Positions 33,660 to 41,829 of a DNA stretch of 64,000 nucleotides are shown here, piece after piece. A model generated the notes under the pieces. It ran no database searches. It had not been told where the DNA came from and worked only from the letters and a program-made list of their open reading frames with translations. How positions within the stretch are numbered: position 1 is the first letter of the stretch; each line of letters opens with the position of its first letter. Both the position numbers and the translations under genes were made by a program. Source of the stretch: a virus; IMG/VR virus record IMGVR_UViG_3300036766_002181, positions 124,001 through 188,000 of that record. One strand, written 5' to 3'.

Positions 33660-34181
33660 ATGAATAAGAATCAGCTACGAACAATCATCTCAGAGCAACT
33701 TGTTGCAGGCCAGACCATTCAGGTCACGCTTCGAAATCTTGATGGCGACTTCACGGTTGTCAACAAGCGTTGCGGCCGAGGCAAGGGTGGGTCATGGTTA
33801 GCCGACCTACAGCATATCGGAACAAGCGAGGAAGTTACAATCGGTACTCCTCGTCATAACGAGGTTCTCAACATCACGGTTGGCGGAACCTTCTATGGCT
33901 CAAATGATTTCGAAGGGCTTCCGCCTTCGTATGAACCAGATGCGGTTCGTGCAGCCGAACTAAAGACACAGACCCGAGGTCTTGTCGAGGCAGTTGGCAC
34001 CAGGGTTCGCATTACCGCTCCTACGGCTCCTGAAGTCGATGGTGTATTTACCGTTACAGGCGGTCGCACGCTTCGTGGTCGTGGTGGCCAGGTTGTGCTT
34101 GCTCTCGACGGCGCAAACGGTCGTACGAGCTTCTGGTCACACAGACACAGCGGCGTAGTCACGGCATTCGAGATTCTATAA
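33660..34181 (+). CDS. Tagged two-repeat protein, probably highly expressed
   Basis: The 173-residue protein starts MNKNQLRTIISEQL, a variant of the shared tag with an I-S-E site. Two related beta-rich repeats follow: residues about 18-80 (GQTIQVTLRNLDGDFTVVNK) and about 110-172 (GTRVRITAPTAPEVDGVFTV), each ending in an Arg/Gly-rich turn, Trp or Phe, and a final strand. Codon use differs from its neighbours (more CGT, GGC, GTC, ATC), which together with its own promoter, upstream palindrome and downstream terminator suggests an abundant product. An internal virion or DNA-associated protein is my inference; no family is recognised. Confidence 0.7.
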   Translation: MNKNQLRTIISEQLVAGQTIQVTLRNLDGDFTVVNKRCGRGKGGSWLADLQHIGTSEEVTIGTPRHNEVLNITVGGTFYGSNDFEGLPPSYEPDAVRAAELKTQTRGLVEAVGTRVRITAPTAPEVDGVFTVTGGRTLRGRGGQVVLALDGANGRTSFWSHRHSGVVTAFEIL

Positions 34182-34409
34182 AAAAGAATCTTCTACATAA
34201 GATTTTGGGGAACAGAGGCCTTCCTCTCTTAGTTAAATTGGTCGTGTCTCCTAACCCAAGAAATTTTCCGCTTAACGAACGGTTCGTTGAGTTTGGTGGT
34301 CTGAGTTTTTTTGAATAAAAAAACCTTGCTGCCAGGAAACCACGATCAGGATCAACCCTGTGGGTCGCTATTAAAAACAGTCTCTTGCTTGTGTTGATCT
34401 TCGTTTTCT
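34182..34409 (+). other. Non-coding 3' region, possibly structured
   Basis: The 228 bases between the insulated gene and its terminator have no gene. Possible hairpins are AATCTT/AAGATT (about 34188-34205), AGAGG/CCTCT (about 34216-34229) and AACGA/TCGTT (about 34275-34289), then a GTTTTTTT/AAAAAAAC pair around GAAT. It is long for a plain 3' untranslated region, so a processed RNA is possible. Confidence 0.35.
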
Positions 34410-34452
34410 GAACATGGCTGGCCGATGACGCCAGCCATGTTCTTCATTTTTT
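34410..34452 (+). terminator. Strong rho-independent terminator
   Basis: A perfect 13-bp stem, GAACATGGCTGGC (34410-34422) with its complement (34430-34442), closes a 7-base loop and is followed by TTCATTTTTT. It ends the transcript of the insulated gene. Confidence 0.9.
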
Positions 34453-34468
34453 GTGAGATACAAAGAAC

Positions 34469-34753
34469 ATGGCATCCTTGAAAGTGTTTTTAGACGATGA
34501 AAGAATGGCCCCGCCAGGATGGATTCGTATAGCCTCTGCGGAAAGTGCAGCAGATATTTTAAGGAACAACGCCGTTGAAAGCCTTTCCCTGGATCACGAT
34601 CTTGGTGAGGGAAAGCCAACAGGATATGATCTTGTTAAGATTATGGCTGAAGAAGGTCTTTGGCCCAAGAATAAACCAATGGTTCATTCTGCCAATCCGG
34701 CCGGGGCAGAAAGTATGCAAAAAACAATTGACAGATATGGTCCATATGAATAA
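34469..34753 (+). CDS. cREC-type (cyclic-phosphate-processing receiver) domain protein
   Basis: The 94-residue protein has LKVFLDDERMAPPGWIRIAS at the N-terminus, then SLSLDHDLGEGKPTGYDLVK, and a short C-terminal part. The LDDER...PGW and LDHDLG...GYD signatures are those of the receiver-like cREC family, predicted by comparative genomics to act on cyclic phosphates in RNA repair. The receiver acidic pocket (DD) is retained. No DNA-binding domain is present. It fits the RNA-repair theme of the window. Confidence 0.75.
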   Translation: MASLKVFLDDERMAPPGWIRIASAESAADILRNNAVESLSLDHDLGEGKPTGYDLVKIMAEEGLWPKNKPMVHSANPAGAESMQKTIDRYGPYE

Positions 34754-34832
34754 GCGAATTAGATATTATGATTTTTTAGATTCAGCCTATCTACCAGACT
34801 ATCTACTAGACTATTGCCTCTATTTCTTTTGA
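34746..34832 (+). CDS. Possible 28-residue peptide
   Basis: An ATG overlapping the upstream stop (ATGAATAA) opens a 28-codon frame rich in Tyr, Asp and Leu (MNKRIRYYDFLDSAYLPDYL). The overlap geometry matches a real coupling seen elsewhere in this genome, but the peptide is very short and may be chance. The rest of the gap to 34948 holds nothing I can identify. Confidence 0.25.
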   Translation: MNKRIRYYDFLDSAYLPDYLLDYCLYFF

Positions 34833-34948
34833 CTGGTCTTTTATGGATCACAATTATTTGTCTAATTTGATTATTGACTTTAAAACAAAAGCATCTTAAG
34901 ATACAAGAATAGAAACAACGTTAATAACACGGAGAACAAAATAACATT

Positions 34949-35221
34949 ATGCAAAATTACAGCAACACCAGAGAAGGAACGGTTCTTGTAGACAACTACA
35001 CAAAGATTAAGTCTGCATATTTTACAAGTTCTTCCTTGATTTCACGAGCAGACTATGATCCTTTGCTTGAAAGTCTGAAAGTCTACTTTAAAGGCGGCGA
35101 GGTATATGAATACTGTGGCGTCCCAGAAAGTGTGCTTAAGGGTATTCAAGAGGCAGAATCTGCCGGCAAGTTCTTTAGCACGAATATCAAGGACAAGTAC
35201 GAATATATCAAAATGCTATGA
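34949..35221 (+). CDS. KTSC-domain protein
   Basis: The 90-residue protein matches the KTSC domain (named from lysyl-tRNA synthetase C-termini): IKSAYFTSSSLISRADYDP, then LKVYFKGGEVYEYCGVPESV and a C-terminal AGKFFSTNIKDKYEYI. The conserved pattern is strand-FxxGxxYxYxxVP-helix-SxGxFFxxxIKxxY. Such small proteins are common in phages; the function is thought to involve RNA or nucleotide binding but is not established. It overlaps the start of the Fe-S carrier gene by four bases. Confidence 0.85.
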   Translation: MQNYSNTREGTVLVDNYTKIKSAYFTSSSLISRADYDPLLESLKVYFKGGEVYEYCGVPESVLKGIQEAESAGKFFSTNIKDKYEYIKML

Positions 35222-35574
35222 ACGCCCAAGAGCGTTCAGGCATATCTCTTACAGAAGAAGCGGCCCTTCAAATAAGAAAGCTTGTTGAAGAGGAAGGCTG
35301 CTCAAATCTTTATGTAAGATTTGAGGTTAAGGGTGCCGGGTGTTCGGGCCTGGCCTACAATCTATTTCTTGATGATAAAGAAGTTCAAGAGACAGATAAT
35401 GTTTTTGAATCAAATGGAATCAAAATTGTGACCAATGAAATTTGTCTTCCATATCTTGATGGAACAGAAATTGGTTATAAAAAGGGCTTAACTGGTGCAG
35501 GGTTTTTGTTTGACAATCCCCGAGGTCATAATAAGTGTGGCTGCGGAAATTCCTTCTCACCCTTGTCAGAATAG
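35218..35574 (+). CDS. A-type iron-sulfur cluster carrier (HesB/IscA/ErpA family)
   Basis: The 118-residue protein of normal family length starts with SLTEEAALQIRKLV. The three cluster-ligating Cys residues are at 42 (GAGCSGL), 107 and 109 (NKCGCGNSF), exactly the A-type pattern. Such proteins deliver Fe-S clusters to apo-enzymes, and phage copies are known in cyanophages. It overlaps the KTSC gene and is followed closely by the Ntn-hydrolase gene, making a three-gene cluster. The recipient phage protein is not evident in this window. Confidence 0.93.
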   Translation: MNAQERSGISLTEEAALQIRKLVEEEGCSNLYVRFEVKGAGCSGLAYNLFLDDKEVQETDNVFESNGIKIVTNEICLPYLDGTEIGYKKGLTGAGFLFDNPRGHNKCGCGNSFSPLSE

Positions 35575-35636
35575 AGTTTAAAGCAAACCAGTCTTCAGTC
35601 ATTATTGATCTTGCACATAGGAGATCAATAGAAAAT

Positions 35637-36206
35637 ATGACCTGTATAGTTGGATTAATTGAGACGAACAAAGAAACTGGTGGAACAGAAATTTTTGTTG
35701 GTGGAGACTCTGCGGCAGTAGGATCCTCTCATTGGATCGATGCCAGAAAGGGCCCAAAAGTTTTTGTAAAAGACAATTTTATTTATGGCTTTACCAGTTC
35801 CTTCAGAATGGGAGACATTTTACAATATTCATTCGTAGAACCCTTAAGAGATCCAAAGGCTTCCATTGATTCTTATTTGAGAAACGAATATGTCGATGCC
35901 CTAAGACAGCATTTTAAAGACAAGGGTTTTATTACCGTTGACAAACAAAGCGAGCACGGCGGAACCTTTATTCTTGGTTATTCCGGCAGACTCTTTACTG
36001 TTGAATCAGATTTCCAAATAGGCGAAAGTATTAGATCTTATGTGGCTGTAGGATCTGGCAATTCTCATGCCCAGGGATCCCTGTATTCTACGGAAGGCAT
36101 GAACATTCCTGCCAGGGATCGCATTGTTCTGGCTCTTGAGGCAGCCGAAAATCATGTTACCTCGGTTAGAAGCCCATTTGTTGTGGAGAGCTTAGTTTTT
36201 CTGTGA
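35637..36206 (+). CDS. Proteasome/HslV-like Ntn-hydrolase
   Basis: I chose the ATG at 35637, preceded by an AGGAG site, which gives a 189-residue protein MTCIVGLIE. Removal of Met would expose Thr as the N-terminal nucleophile, as in HslV. IFVGGDSAAVG corresponds to the conserved GDS/GDG strand-turn and FIYGFTSSFRMGD to the Lys/Gly region of the fold. A proteolytic role in the cell or in virion maturation is inferred. No HslU-like ATPase is visible here. A longer upstream in-frame extension overlaps the Fe-S gene and would bury the Thr, so I rejected it. Confidence 0.75.
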   Translation: MTCIVGLIETNKETGGTEIFVGGDSAAVGSSHWIDARKGPKVFVKDNFIYGFTSSFRMGDILQYSFVEPLRDPKASIDSYLRNEYVDALRQHFKDKGFITVDKQSEHGGTFILGYSGRLFTVESDFQIGESIRSYVAVGSGNSHAQGSLYSTEGMNIPARDRIVLALEAAENHVTSVRSPFVVESLVFL

Positions 36207-36237
36207 TATACTTATGTACTGAAAAACATACAAGAAT

Positions 36238-36540
36238 ATGTCCCTCCTCGTTAGTTCACCCCGCCCGCTTAAAATGAGAGTCTATAAAACTCATGTTGCA
36301 AAAACATTAAATTGGTATCAGGAAGAATTAACCAAAAAATTTGGTTCTCTGATTTTATCAGAGGCATATAAGGAAATCATTAGAAGAGATTTCGAAACAT
36401 TTCATAAAATGATCATGAATCGGGAAAAAACCAATTCCTGGCAAATTCCCCTCAAGGTAGACTTTAAAGAAGATGGTACTTATCAAGTAAACATAGTTGA
36501 TGAAAATCGATTATTATATTTGGATATGCCATCTCACTAA
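36238..36540 (+). CDS. Hypothetical protein
   Basis: The 100-residue protein has a helical middle (NWYQEELTKKFGSLILSEAY, EIIRRDFETFHKMIMNREKT) and a beta-forming C-terminus (DGTYQVNIVDENRLLYLDMP). It is unrecognised. Its stop overlaps the ATG of the transglycosylase gene, implying translational coupling. Confidence 0.6.
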   Translation: MSLLVSSPRPLKMRVYKTHVAKTLNWYQEELTKKFGSLILSEAYKEIIRRDFETFHKMIMNREKTNSWQIPLKVDFKEDGTYQVNIVDENRLLYLDMPSH

Positions 36541-37208
36541 TGTTAAAACAGAAAGTCTTAATATTCGTTTTCCTTTGTCTTTCCTGCTGGGCATTGGCCG
36601 GTTCTTCCCTTGCCCAAGAGAATTTATATACAATAGATTTTGTTGAGCTATCAACAAAACAACAAATGGTAGATTCTATTATAAAAAGTCTATCAATCTG
36701 TAGATCTAAAAGCACAAAAGAGTTTTTTGTTAGGGAAAGCTGTCGAAAGGCAATCGGTGGTTGCGACCAGAGAATATCCTTGATTGTTGATTATATTTTA
36801 ATTGCCGCCGAAAAGAATAATCTAAATCCATGGCTTCTTGCTTCGGTTGCCTATAACGAATCCAGATTCAATCCCTTTGTTAAGGGCCAATGTGGGGAAT
36901 ACGGAATATTTCAGCTTAACCCAAAATCAAAAAGAGGAAAGCTTTCTCGATTTGTTCAAGATGCCAGATATAGAAGATTATGCAGGCAGGAACAAGGAAA
37001 TTGTCAACAAGAGATTGTTGATTTTGCAGCAGACCAACTTAGATCCTCTATTGATAAGTGCAATGGAAGTCTAGTGGGTGGATTAAGCATGTATAACGGA
37101 GGCACCTGTAAACCTACTCGAAAGAAATACGTTTATAATACAAAGAAAATATGGAAAACTTTGCTTAACCAACAAGAGGCTATAGACAAATCTATTCCTT
37201 GGTGTTAA
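36540..37208 (+). CDS. Exported lytic transglycosylase (SLT fold)
   Basis: The 222-residue protein has a signal peptide (residues 1-26, KQKVLIFVFLCLSCWALAG, cut near LAQ/EN). The lysozyme-like SLT core follows: LNPWLLASVAYNESRFNP with the catalytic Glu107, and GEYGIFQLNP (119-128). Many Cys residues (about 10) suggest disulfides, fitting action in the periplasm. It cleaves peptidoglycan glycan strands with formation of 1,6-anhydro ends. It probably serves lysis or entry. A spanin/holin-like set of membrane proteins lies at 44.7-46.0 kb. Confidence 0.88.
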   Translation: MLKQKVLIFVFLCLSCWALAGSSLAQENLYTIDFVELSTKQQMVDSIIKSLSICRSKSTKEFFVRESCRKAIGGCDQRISLIVDYILIAAEKNNLNPWLLASVAYNESRFNPFVKGQCGEYGIFQLNPKSKRGKLSRFVQDARYRRLCRQEQGNCQQEIVDFAADQLRSSIDKCNGSLVGGLSMYNGGTCKPTRKKYVYNTKKIWKTLLNQQEAIDKSIPWC

Positions 37209-37220
37209 GTACAAGTTATA

Positions 37221-40200
37221 ATGAACGGCATTATTCTACAGCCTAAAAAATTCGTAGGGCTTCATTCGCATTCGACTTTCTCGATTGGGGACGCAATTGG
37301 TAGACCAGAAGACCATATAGAGTTTGCCATAAAAAATGGCATGGATGCCCTGGCCCTAACAGACCACGGCAACATGAATGGTCTTTCTCACCAGTATCTT
37401 TATTGGGAAAACAAACTTAAAAAGTCTGGCTCAGCTTTTCGCCCACTCTATGGCAATGAGACATATTTTGTTTCAAGTCTAAAGGACTGGCAAACTCTAT
37501 ATGATTCTGAGCAGCAGAAAAAGTCTCTAGAAAGAGAAGAGAAAAAAAAGAAACAGTTCCAAGAAAAGGTTCAGGGTCTTATGGATCCCTTTGCCTCTAC
37601 TAAGGAAGATCTTGTCATACTAACAGATACAAACAAACTAGACGAAAATCTTCAGGGAGATACAGGTGTTGAAAATGAAAGCGAATCAAAATCCAATAGA
37701 TGGAAAAATCCCCTCTATCAAAGAAATCACCTTGTCCTGTTACCCAAGAATAGCGAAGGTCTAAAGGCACTCTTTGCCTGCACTTCCTATTCTTTTATTG
37801 ATGGATATTATAGATATCCAAGAATGGATTTTGAAATTCTTGAGAAACATGCCAAGGGAAATCTTATCGCCCTAAGCGCATGCGTCGGCGGATTTTTAGC
37901 CAAAATTGTCTTTGACAATCAAGAGACAATAACAGATTGGGAACAGTTTAAACCCAATGATGAAAACTTTGAAAAAATTCAAAAAGAACTATCAGAGACG
38001 GTATCAAGATTTCAACACGTTCTTGGAAAAGAGAATTTTTATATTGAATTGCAGCAAAATAGTTTGTCTGCACAACATCTTGTAAACTATCACCTAATCG
38101 AATGTTCAAAAAGAACAGGTGCCCAACTTGTTACGACAGTGGATGCTCATTATTCGCATCCTGATCATTGGAGAGAAAGAGAAATCTACCGAGCAATGGC
38201 TCGTCTTCAATTTAATAAAAAACAAGAAGTGGGCAGCAAAGAAAAAACTGGTATGGAAGTAGAAATTCCAAAGTCTATTGATGAACTTAAATGTGAACTT
38301 TATCCAAAAAATGCAGAACAGGTATGGGAATCCTTTTTGCGATATTCAAAAGAATATGACTTTTATGATCATAAATTGGTTGCCGAATCTATAGAGCGTA
38401 CCCATGATATTGCTCATAATCAAATCGACAAAAATATTCAAATAGATAAAAGAATTAAACTTCCCTCGGTCAAGACTCTTGTTGATAAGGATGCCCTTCA
38501 GAGGCTCTGTGAGACTCTAGGAGACGATCCAGGCGAGGACGCCATGGCCTTTGCCCAGCTAAAAAAACTGGTCCTGGAAGGGGCCAGGTGGAGGCAGGTT
38601 GATCAAAGGGACGAATATATTCAAAGATTAAAAACAGAATTAACCGTTATTAAACACTTGAATTTCTCAAAATATTTTTTGACATATTATAAGGTAATAG
38701 AGTTAATAAGCAAGAAATGCTTAATCGGAATTGGTCGAGGTAGTGCCGGTTCTTCGGCAGTAGCTTTTGTACTAGGGATAACAAATATAGATCCGATTAA
38801 GCACAACCTGTTGTTTTCTAGATTTTTAACTCCGAATAAAAAGGGAAATCCAGACATAGACATTGATGTGTCTGATAGAGATGTCGCTTTAAAATTAATT
38901 TCTGAATTTTTTGGCGAAGACAACGTTATTGCTGTTTCTAACTTTAATCAACTTCAAATGAGATCTCTGATTAAGGATGCCTGCCGAGTTAATGGAGTTA
39001 CCTTCGAAGAGGCCAATGAAATAACCCAACAGATTGAAGCAGAAACAAAGGCTGCTGCCCGACAGGAGCCTGGCTTTGATGCTACTCAATGGTTCTTAAC
39101 CTATGAAGCCGCTGAAAATGATTCTGTTACATTTAGAAATATGATTGCAAAGTATCCTGAGCTTGAAAAAACAATTAAGGTTCTTTTTAAGAATAATCGA
39201 AACCTTTCAAGACATGCTGGTGGCGTTATCATAACAGAAAATGCCAGAGAGAATATGCCGATTGTTAAATCTGGCGGTGTGTTGCAAACTCCCTGGACAG
39301 AGGGAACCAATTACAGACATTTAGAGGCATTTGGATTTCTTAAGTTTGATATCCTTGGTCTGGGCACTCTTAGAATGTTTGAGTCCTGTATTAAGAGAAT
39401 TATAAAAAACAAACAAGGAATTAAATATCCTACCTTCGAACACGTTAAAACCTTTTATCAAAAAAATCTTATTGAAAACAGTCTAGATGATATAAAGGTT
39501 TATAAGCATGTTTATTGGAAGAAAAACTTTGCAGGCATATTTCAATTTGTAAGGCCACAGGTACAAGAGATGGTTTCAAAAATCAAGCCAACCTGTATTG
39601 GCGATTTGTCGGCCATTACATCACTTTTTCGGCCTGGGCCACTTTGTTTATCGGGCGATTCAGATATTTTAATAAAAGTGAGTAAATGGGGGCAGCCTGG
39701 GGTAAAAAAACAAGTTTGCCAATATAAAACTATTGAACAGCTTTATAGAGAATTTAATTTTCCTCTTCCGCACGGAAGATACAAATATGATATTTGTTCT
39801 ATTGACGAAAAAAGTAAGAAAATTATTTCAAATAAAATAGTAGGAGTATGTAGGTCTGGAAAAAAAGAAGTTTATGAAATTGAAGTTAGAGCAAGGTTAA
39901 CCACCTATAATGCTGCTACTAATCGTCGTTCTAGAGGGCCTAGATTTTTAAAAATTAAATCTACTTTGGATCATCGATTTTTAACGATTGATGGTTGGAA
40001 AAGACTAAAAGACATTGTACCTGGAGAATATTTGTTGTTTATGAATCGTAGTTCGAGCGTAAGGTCACGAAGAAAAGGAATTCTCGGAGAACGAAATTTT
40101 AATAATATTGCGTTTAAACATTACAGACACAAATGCATTTTTTGTAATTGGCAAAATGGAAGCTTAGATGTAAATCACGTCAACGGCAACAGATATATAA

Positions 40201-41792
40201 ATAATTCAGCAAATAATCTGTGCTTTGTTTGCCCCAATCACCATCGAGAAATAACAGAAGGAACCATTACTGAAAAAGAAGTTCGAATAGGCATGAAAAA
40301 ACACGAACTGCCCATGACAAGGGATATAAGAGCAATAAAATATTTGGACAAGAGACTGGTCGGTGTTCAAGAAACCTATGATATCGAAGTTGGGGGGCCT
40401 AATCACAATTTTATTGCAGGTGGTTTTGTGGTTCATAATAGCATTGGCGCCGAAAAGATTTATTTAAGAAATAGAAAAAATTCTACTGAGATCGAGTATA
40501 GGCATCCTCTTCTTAAAGAGGTACTTGAAGAAACTTCAGGAATTATTCTATATCAAGAGCAGTTACAACAAATTTATCATAAACTAGCAGGCGTTCCGCT
40601 TGACGAAACAGACGATATTAGAAAGGCCTTTACAAAGAAGGAAATTGCAAATAGAGAGGAATCTGAAAAAGAAAGAAGGAGATTGTGCGAAGAATTTGTT
40701 GTGCGCTGTAAAAAGGTTAATGATATCCCAGAGCATGTCTCTACAGAGATATTTGAAGAGATGGAAAAGTATACAAAATATTCCTTTAACAAATCTCACA
40801 GCTTTTCATACTCAATTATCAGCTATTTTTGTTCCTGGCTTCTTACCTACTATCCAGAGGAATGGATTGCAACCTATGTTGACTACTGTATTGAAGATAA
40901 AGGTAAGGTCGCCGGCTATGACGATCCCAAGGCAGTCGCCCTTGGAGAAGTAAGGGCTCTTGGCTACAACCTGACAAAGGCAGATATTAATCTATCTGAC
41001 AAAGAATTTGCTGTAAAGGACCAAACCAAAGAACTAATACCAAGCTTTGGTTCAATTAAGGGAATAGGTTCTGCTGCACAAAAAGAAATTTATCAATACA
41101 GACCCTACAACTCCATAGAAGATCTTCTATGGAATTCTGACGCCCTTACATGGAGACACAGTAAGTTTAATAAAAAGGCCATGTCTTCCCTGATAAAACT
41201 AGAAGCTCTGGATAGTATGGGTCTGGTTGGCACCGATAAACCATTTCAGAACTATAGGCAGTTACATCATGTTGTAGTGGATAGTGCAGAGACATTAAAG
41301 CGGGCAATTTCAAGAAAGAAAAATAAAAACCATAAAGAGGTTCTAGAGTCACTTATTAGTGAGGCAAAAACAATAACAGATTGGTCCTCTTCGGAAAAGA
41401 TGGAATTTGCAAAGGAACTTCTGGGTTCCATAGAAACAGGAATGATTGTTACGCCTGAAGTAAGGCAATTTTTCGAAGAATCTGATATTAAATCAATTGA
41501 TGATATTGAAAACCAAAAAACTATATATTGGGCCATTGCTCAAGAATGTAAGTTTGCCACAACCAAAACAGGTAAGAAGTATTGTAGGTTAAAGCTCCTG
41601 GGAGATTCGGGGGTTTCCTATCTCTGTTTTGTATGGAACTTTATACCCGGAAAAGATGTTCCATTTCCTGATAATTCTCTTATTGTGGGCAGCTTTAAAA
41701 AGTCTGATTTTGGTCTATCTGCCTCTTTTGGCAAATTAAGTTTATTAAATCACGTTTCTCCTGAAGGCGAATTAAATCAAAAGGACAATTAA
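37221..41792 (+). CDS. dnaE: DNA polymerase III alpha subunit (C-family), intein-containing
   Basis: The 1523-residue precursor has a 265-residue intein and splices to 1258 residues (E. coli PolIII alpha has 1160). An N-terminal PHP domain is seen (HSHS at 15-18, LTDHGNMNG). The polymerase core has GRGSAGSSAVAFVLGITNID (about 505), PDIDIDVSD (catalytic Asp545 and Asp547) and LKFDILGLG (Asp710, the third catalytic Asp). The SRHAGGVIIT and YQEQL motifs are also present. The intein splits RPGPL from SIGAEK. The family replicates bacterial chromosomes. Finding it with a T4-type head is unusual, because T4-like phages normally carry a B-family polymerase. No proofreading exonuclease is adjacent. 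Confidence 0.95.
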   Translation: MNGIILQPKKFVGLHSHSTFSIGDAIGRPEDHIEFAIKNGMDALALTDHGNMNGLSHQYLYWENKLKKSGSAFRPLYGNETYFVSSLKDWQTLYDSEQQKKSLEREEKKKKQFQEKVQGLMDPFASTKEDLVILTDTNKLDENLQGDTGVENESESKSNRWKNPLYQRNHLVLLPKNSEGLKALFACTSYSFIDGYYRYPRMDFEILEKHAKGNLIALSACVGGFLAKIVFDNQETITDWEQFKPNDENFEKIQKELSETVSRFQHVLGKENFYIELQQNSLSAQHLVNYHLIECSKRTGAQLVTTVDAHYSHPDHWREREIYRAMARLQFNKKQEVGSKEKTGMEVEIPKSIDELKCELYPKNAEQVWESFLRYSKEYDFYDHKLVAESIERTHDIAHNQIDKNIQIDKRIKLPSVKTLVDKDALQRLCETLGDDPGEDAMAFAQLKKLVLEGARWRQVDQRDEYIQRLKTELTVIKHLNFSKYFLTYYKVIELISKKCLIGIGRGSAGSSAVAFVLGITNIDPIKHNLLFSRFLTPNKKGNPDIDIDVSDRDVALKLISEFFGEDNVIAVSNFNQLQMRSLIKDACRVNGVTFEEANEITQQIEAETKAAARQEPGFDATQWFLTYEAAENDSVTFRNMIAKYPELEKTIKVLFKNNRNLSRHAGGVIITENARENMPIVKSGGVLQTPWTEGTNYRHLEAFGFLKFDILGLGTLRMFESCIKRIIKNKQGIKYPTFEHVKTFYQKNLIENSLDDIKVYKHVYWKKNFAGIFQFVRPQVQEMVSKIKPTCIGDLSAITSLFRPGPLCLSGDSDILIKVSKWGQPGVKKQVCQYKTIEQLYREFNFPLPHGRYKYDICSIDEKSKKIISNKIVGVCRSGKKEVYEIEVRARLTTYNAATNRRSRGPRFLKIKSTLDHRFLTIDGWKRLKDIVPGEYLLFMNRSSSVRSRRKGILGERNFNNIAFKHYRHKCIFCNWQNGSLDVNHVNGNRYINNSANNLCFVCPNHHREITEGTITEKEVRIGMKKHELPMTRDIRAIKYLDKRLVGVQETYDIEVGGPNHNFIAGGFVVHNSIGAEKIYLRNRKNSTEIEYRHPLLKEVLEETSGIILYQEQLQQIYHKLAGVPLDETDDIRKAFTKKEIANREESEKERRRLCEEFVVRCKKVNDIPEHVSTEIFEEMEKYTKYSFNKSHSFSYSIISYFCSWLLTYYPEEWIATYVDYCIEDKGKVAGYDDPKAVALGEVRALGYNLTKADINLSDKEFAVKDQTKELIPSFGSIKGIGSAAQKEIYQYRPYNSIEDLLWNSDALTWRHSKFNKKAMSSLIKLEALDSMGLVGTDKPFQNYRQLHHVVVDSAETLKRAISRKKNKNHKEVLESLISEAKTITDWSSSEKMEFAKELLGSIETGMIVTPEVRQFFEESDIKSIDDIENQKTIYWAIAQECKFATTKTGKKYCRLKLLGDSGVSYLCFVWNFIPGKDVPFPDNSLIVGSFKKSDFGLSASFGKLSLLNHVSPEGELNQKDN
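39645..40439 (+). other. Intein with HNH endonuclease in the DNA polymerase
   Basis: Residues 809-1073 (265 residues), Cys809 (CLSGDSDILIKV) to HN at 1072-1073, +1 Ser. Block B (STLDHRFLTIDGW) and block F (YDIEVGGPNHNFIAGG) are present. A zinc-finger HNH nuclease is seen as KCIFCNWQNGSLDVNHVNGN with CPNHHRE about 25 residues on. It interrupts the conserved RPGPL motif of the fingers or palm region. Confidence 0.92.
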
Positions 41793-41829
41793 TTTTCTAA
41801 ATGTTTTTGACTATTTATGATAAACAATT

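Noticed and set aside
35535-35636. Upstream extension of the Ntn-hydrolase gene
   Set aside because: It overlaps the Fe-S carrier gene and would bury the nucleophilic Thr; the ATG at 35637 has a good ribosome site.
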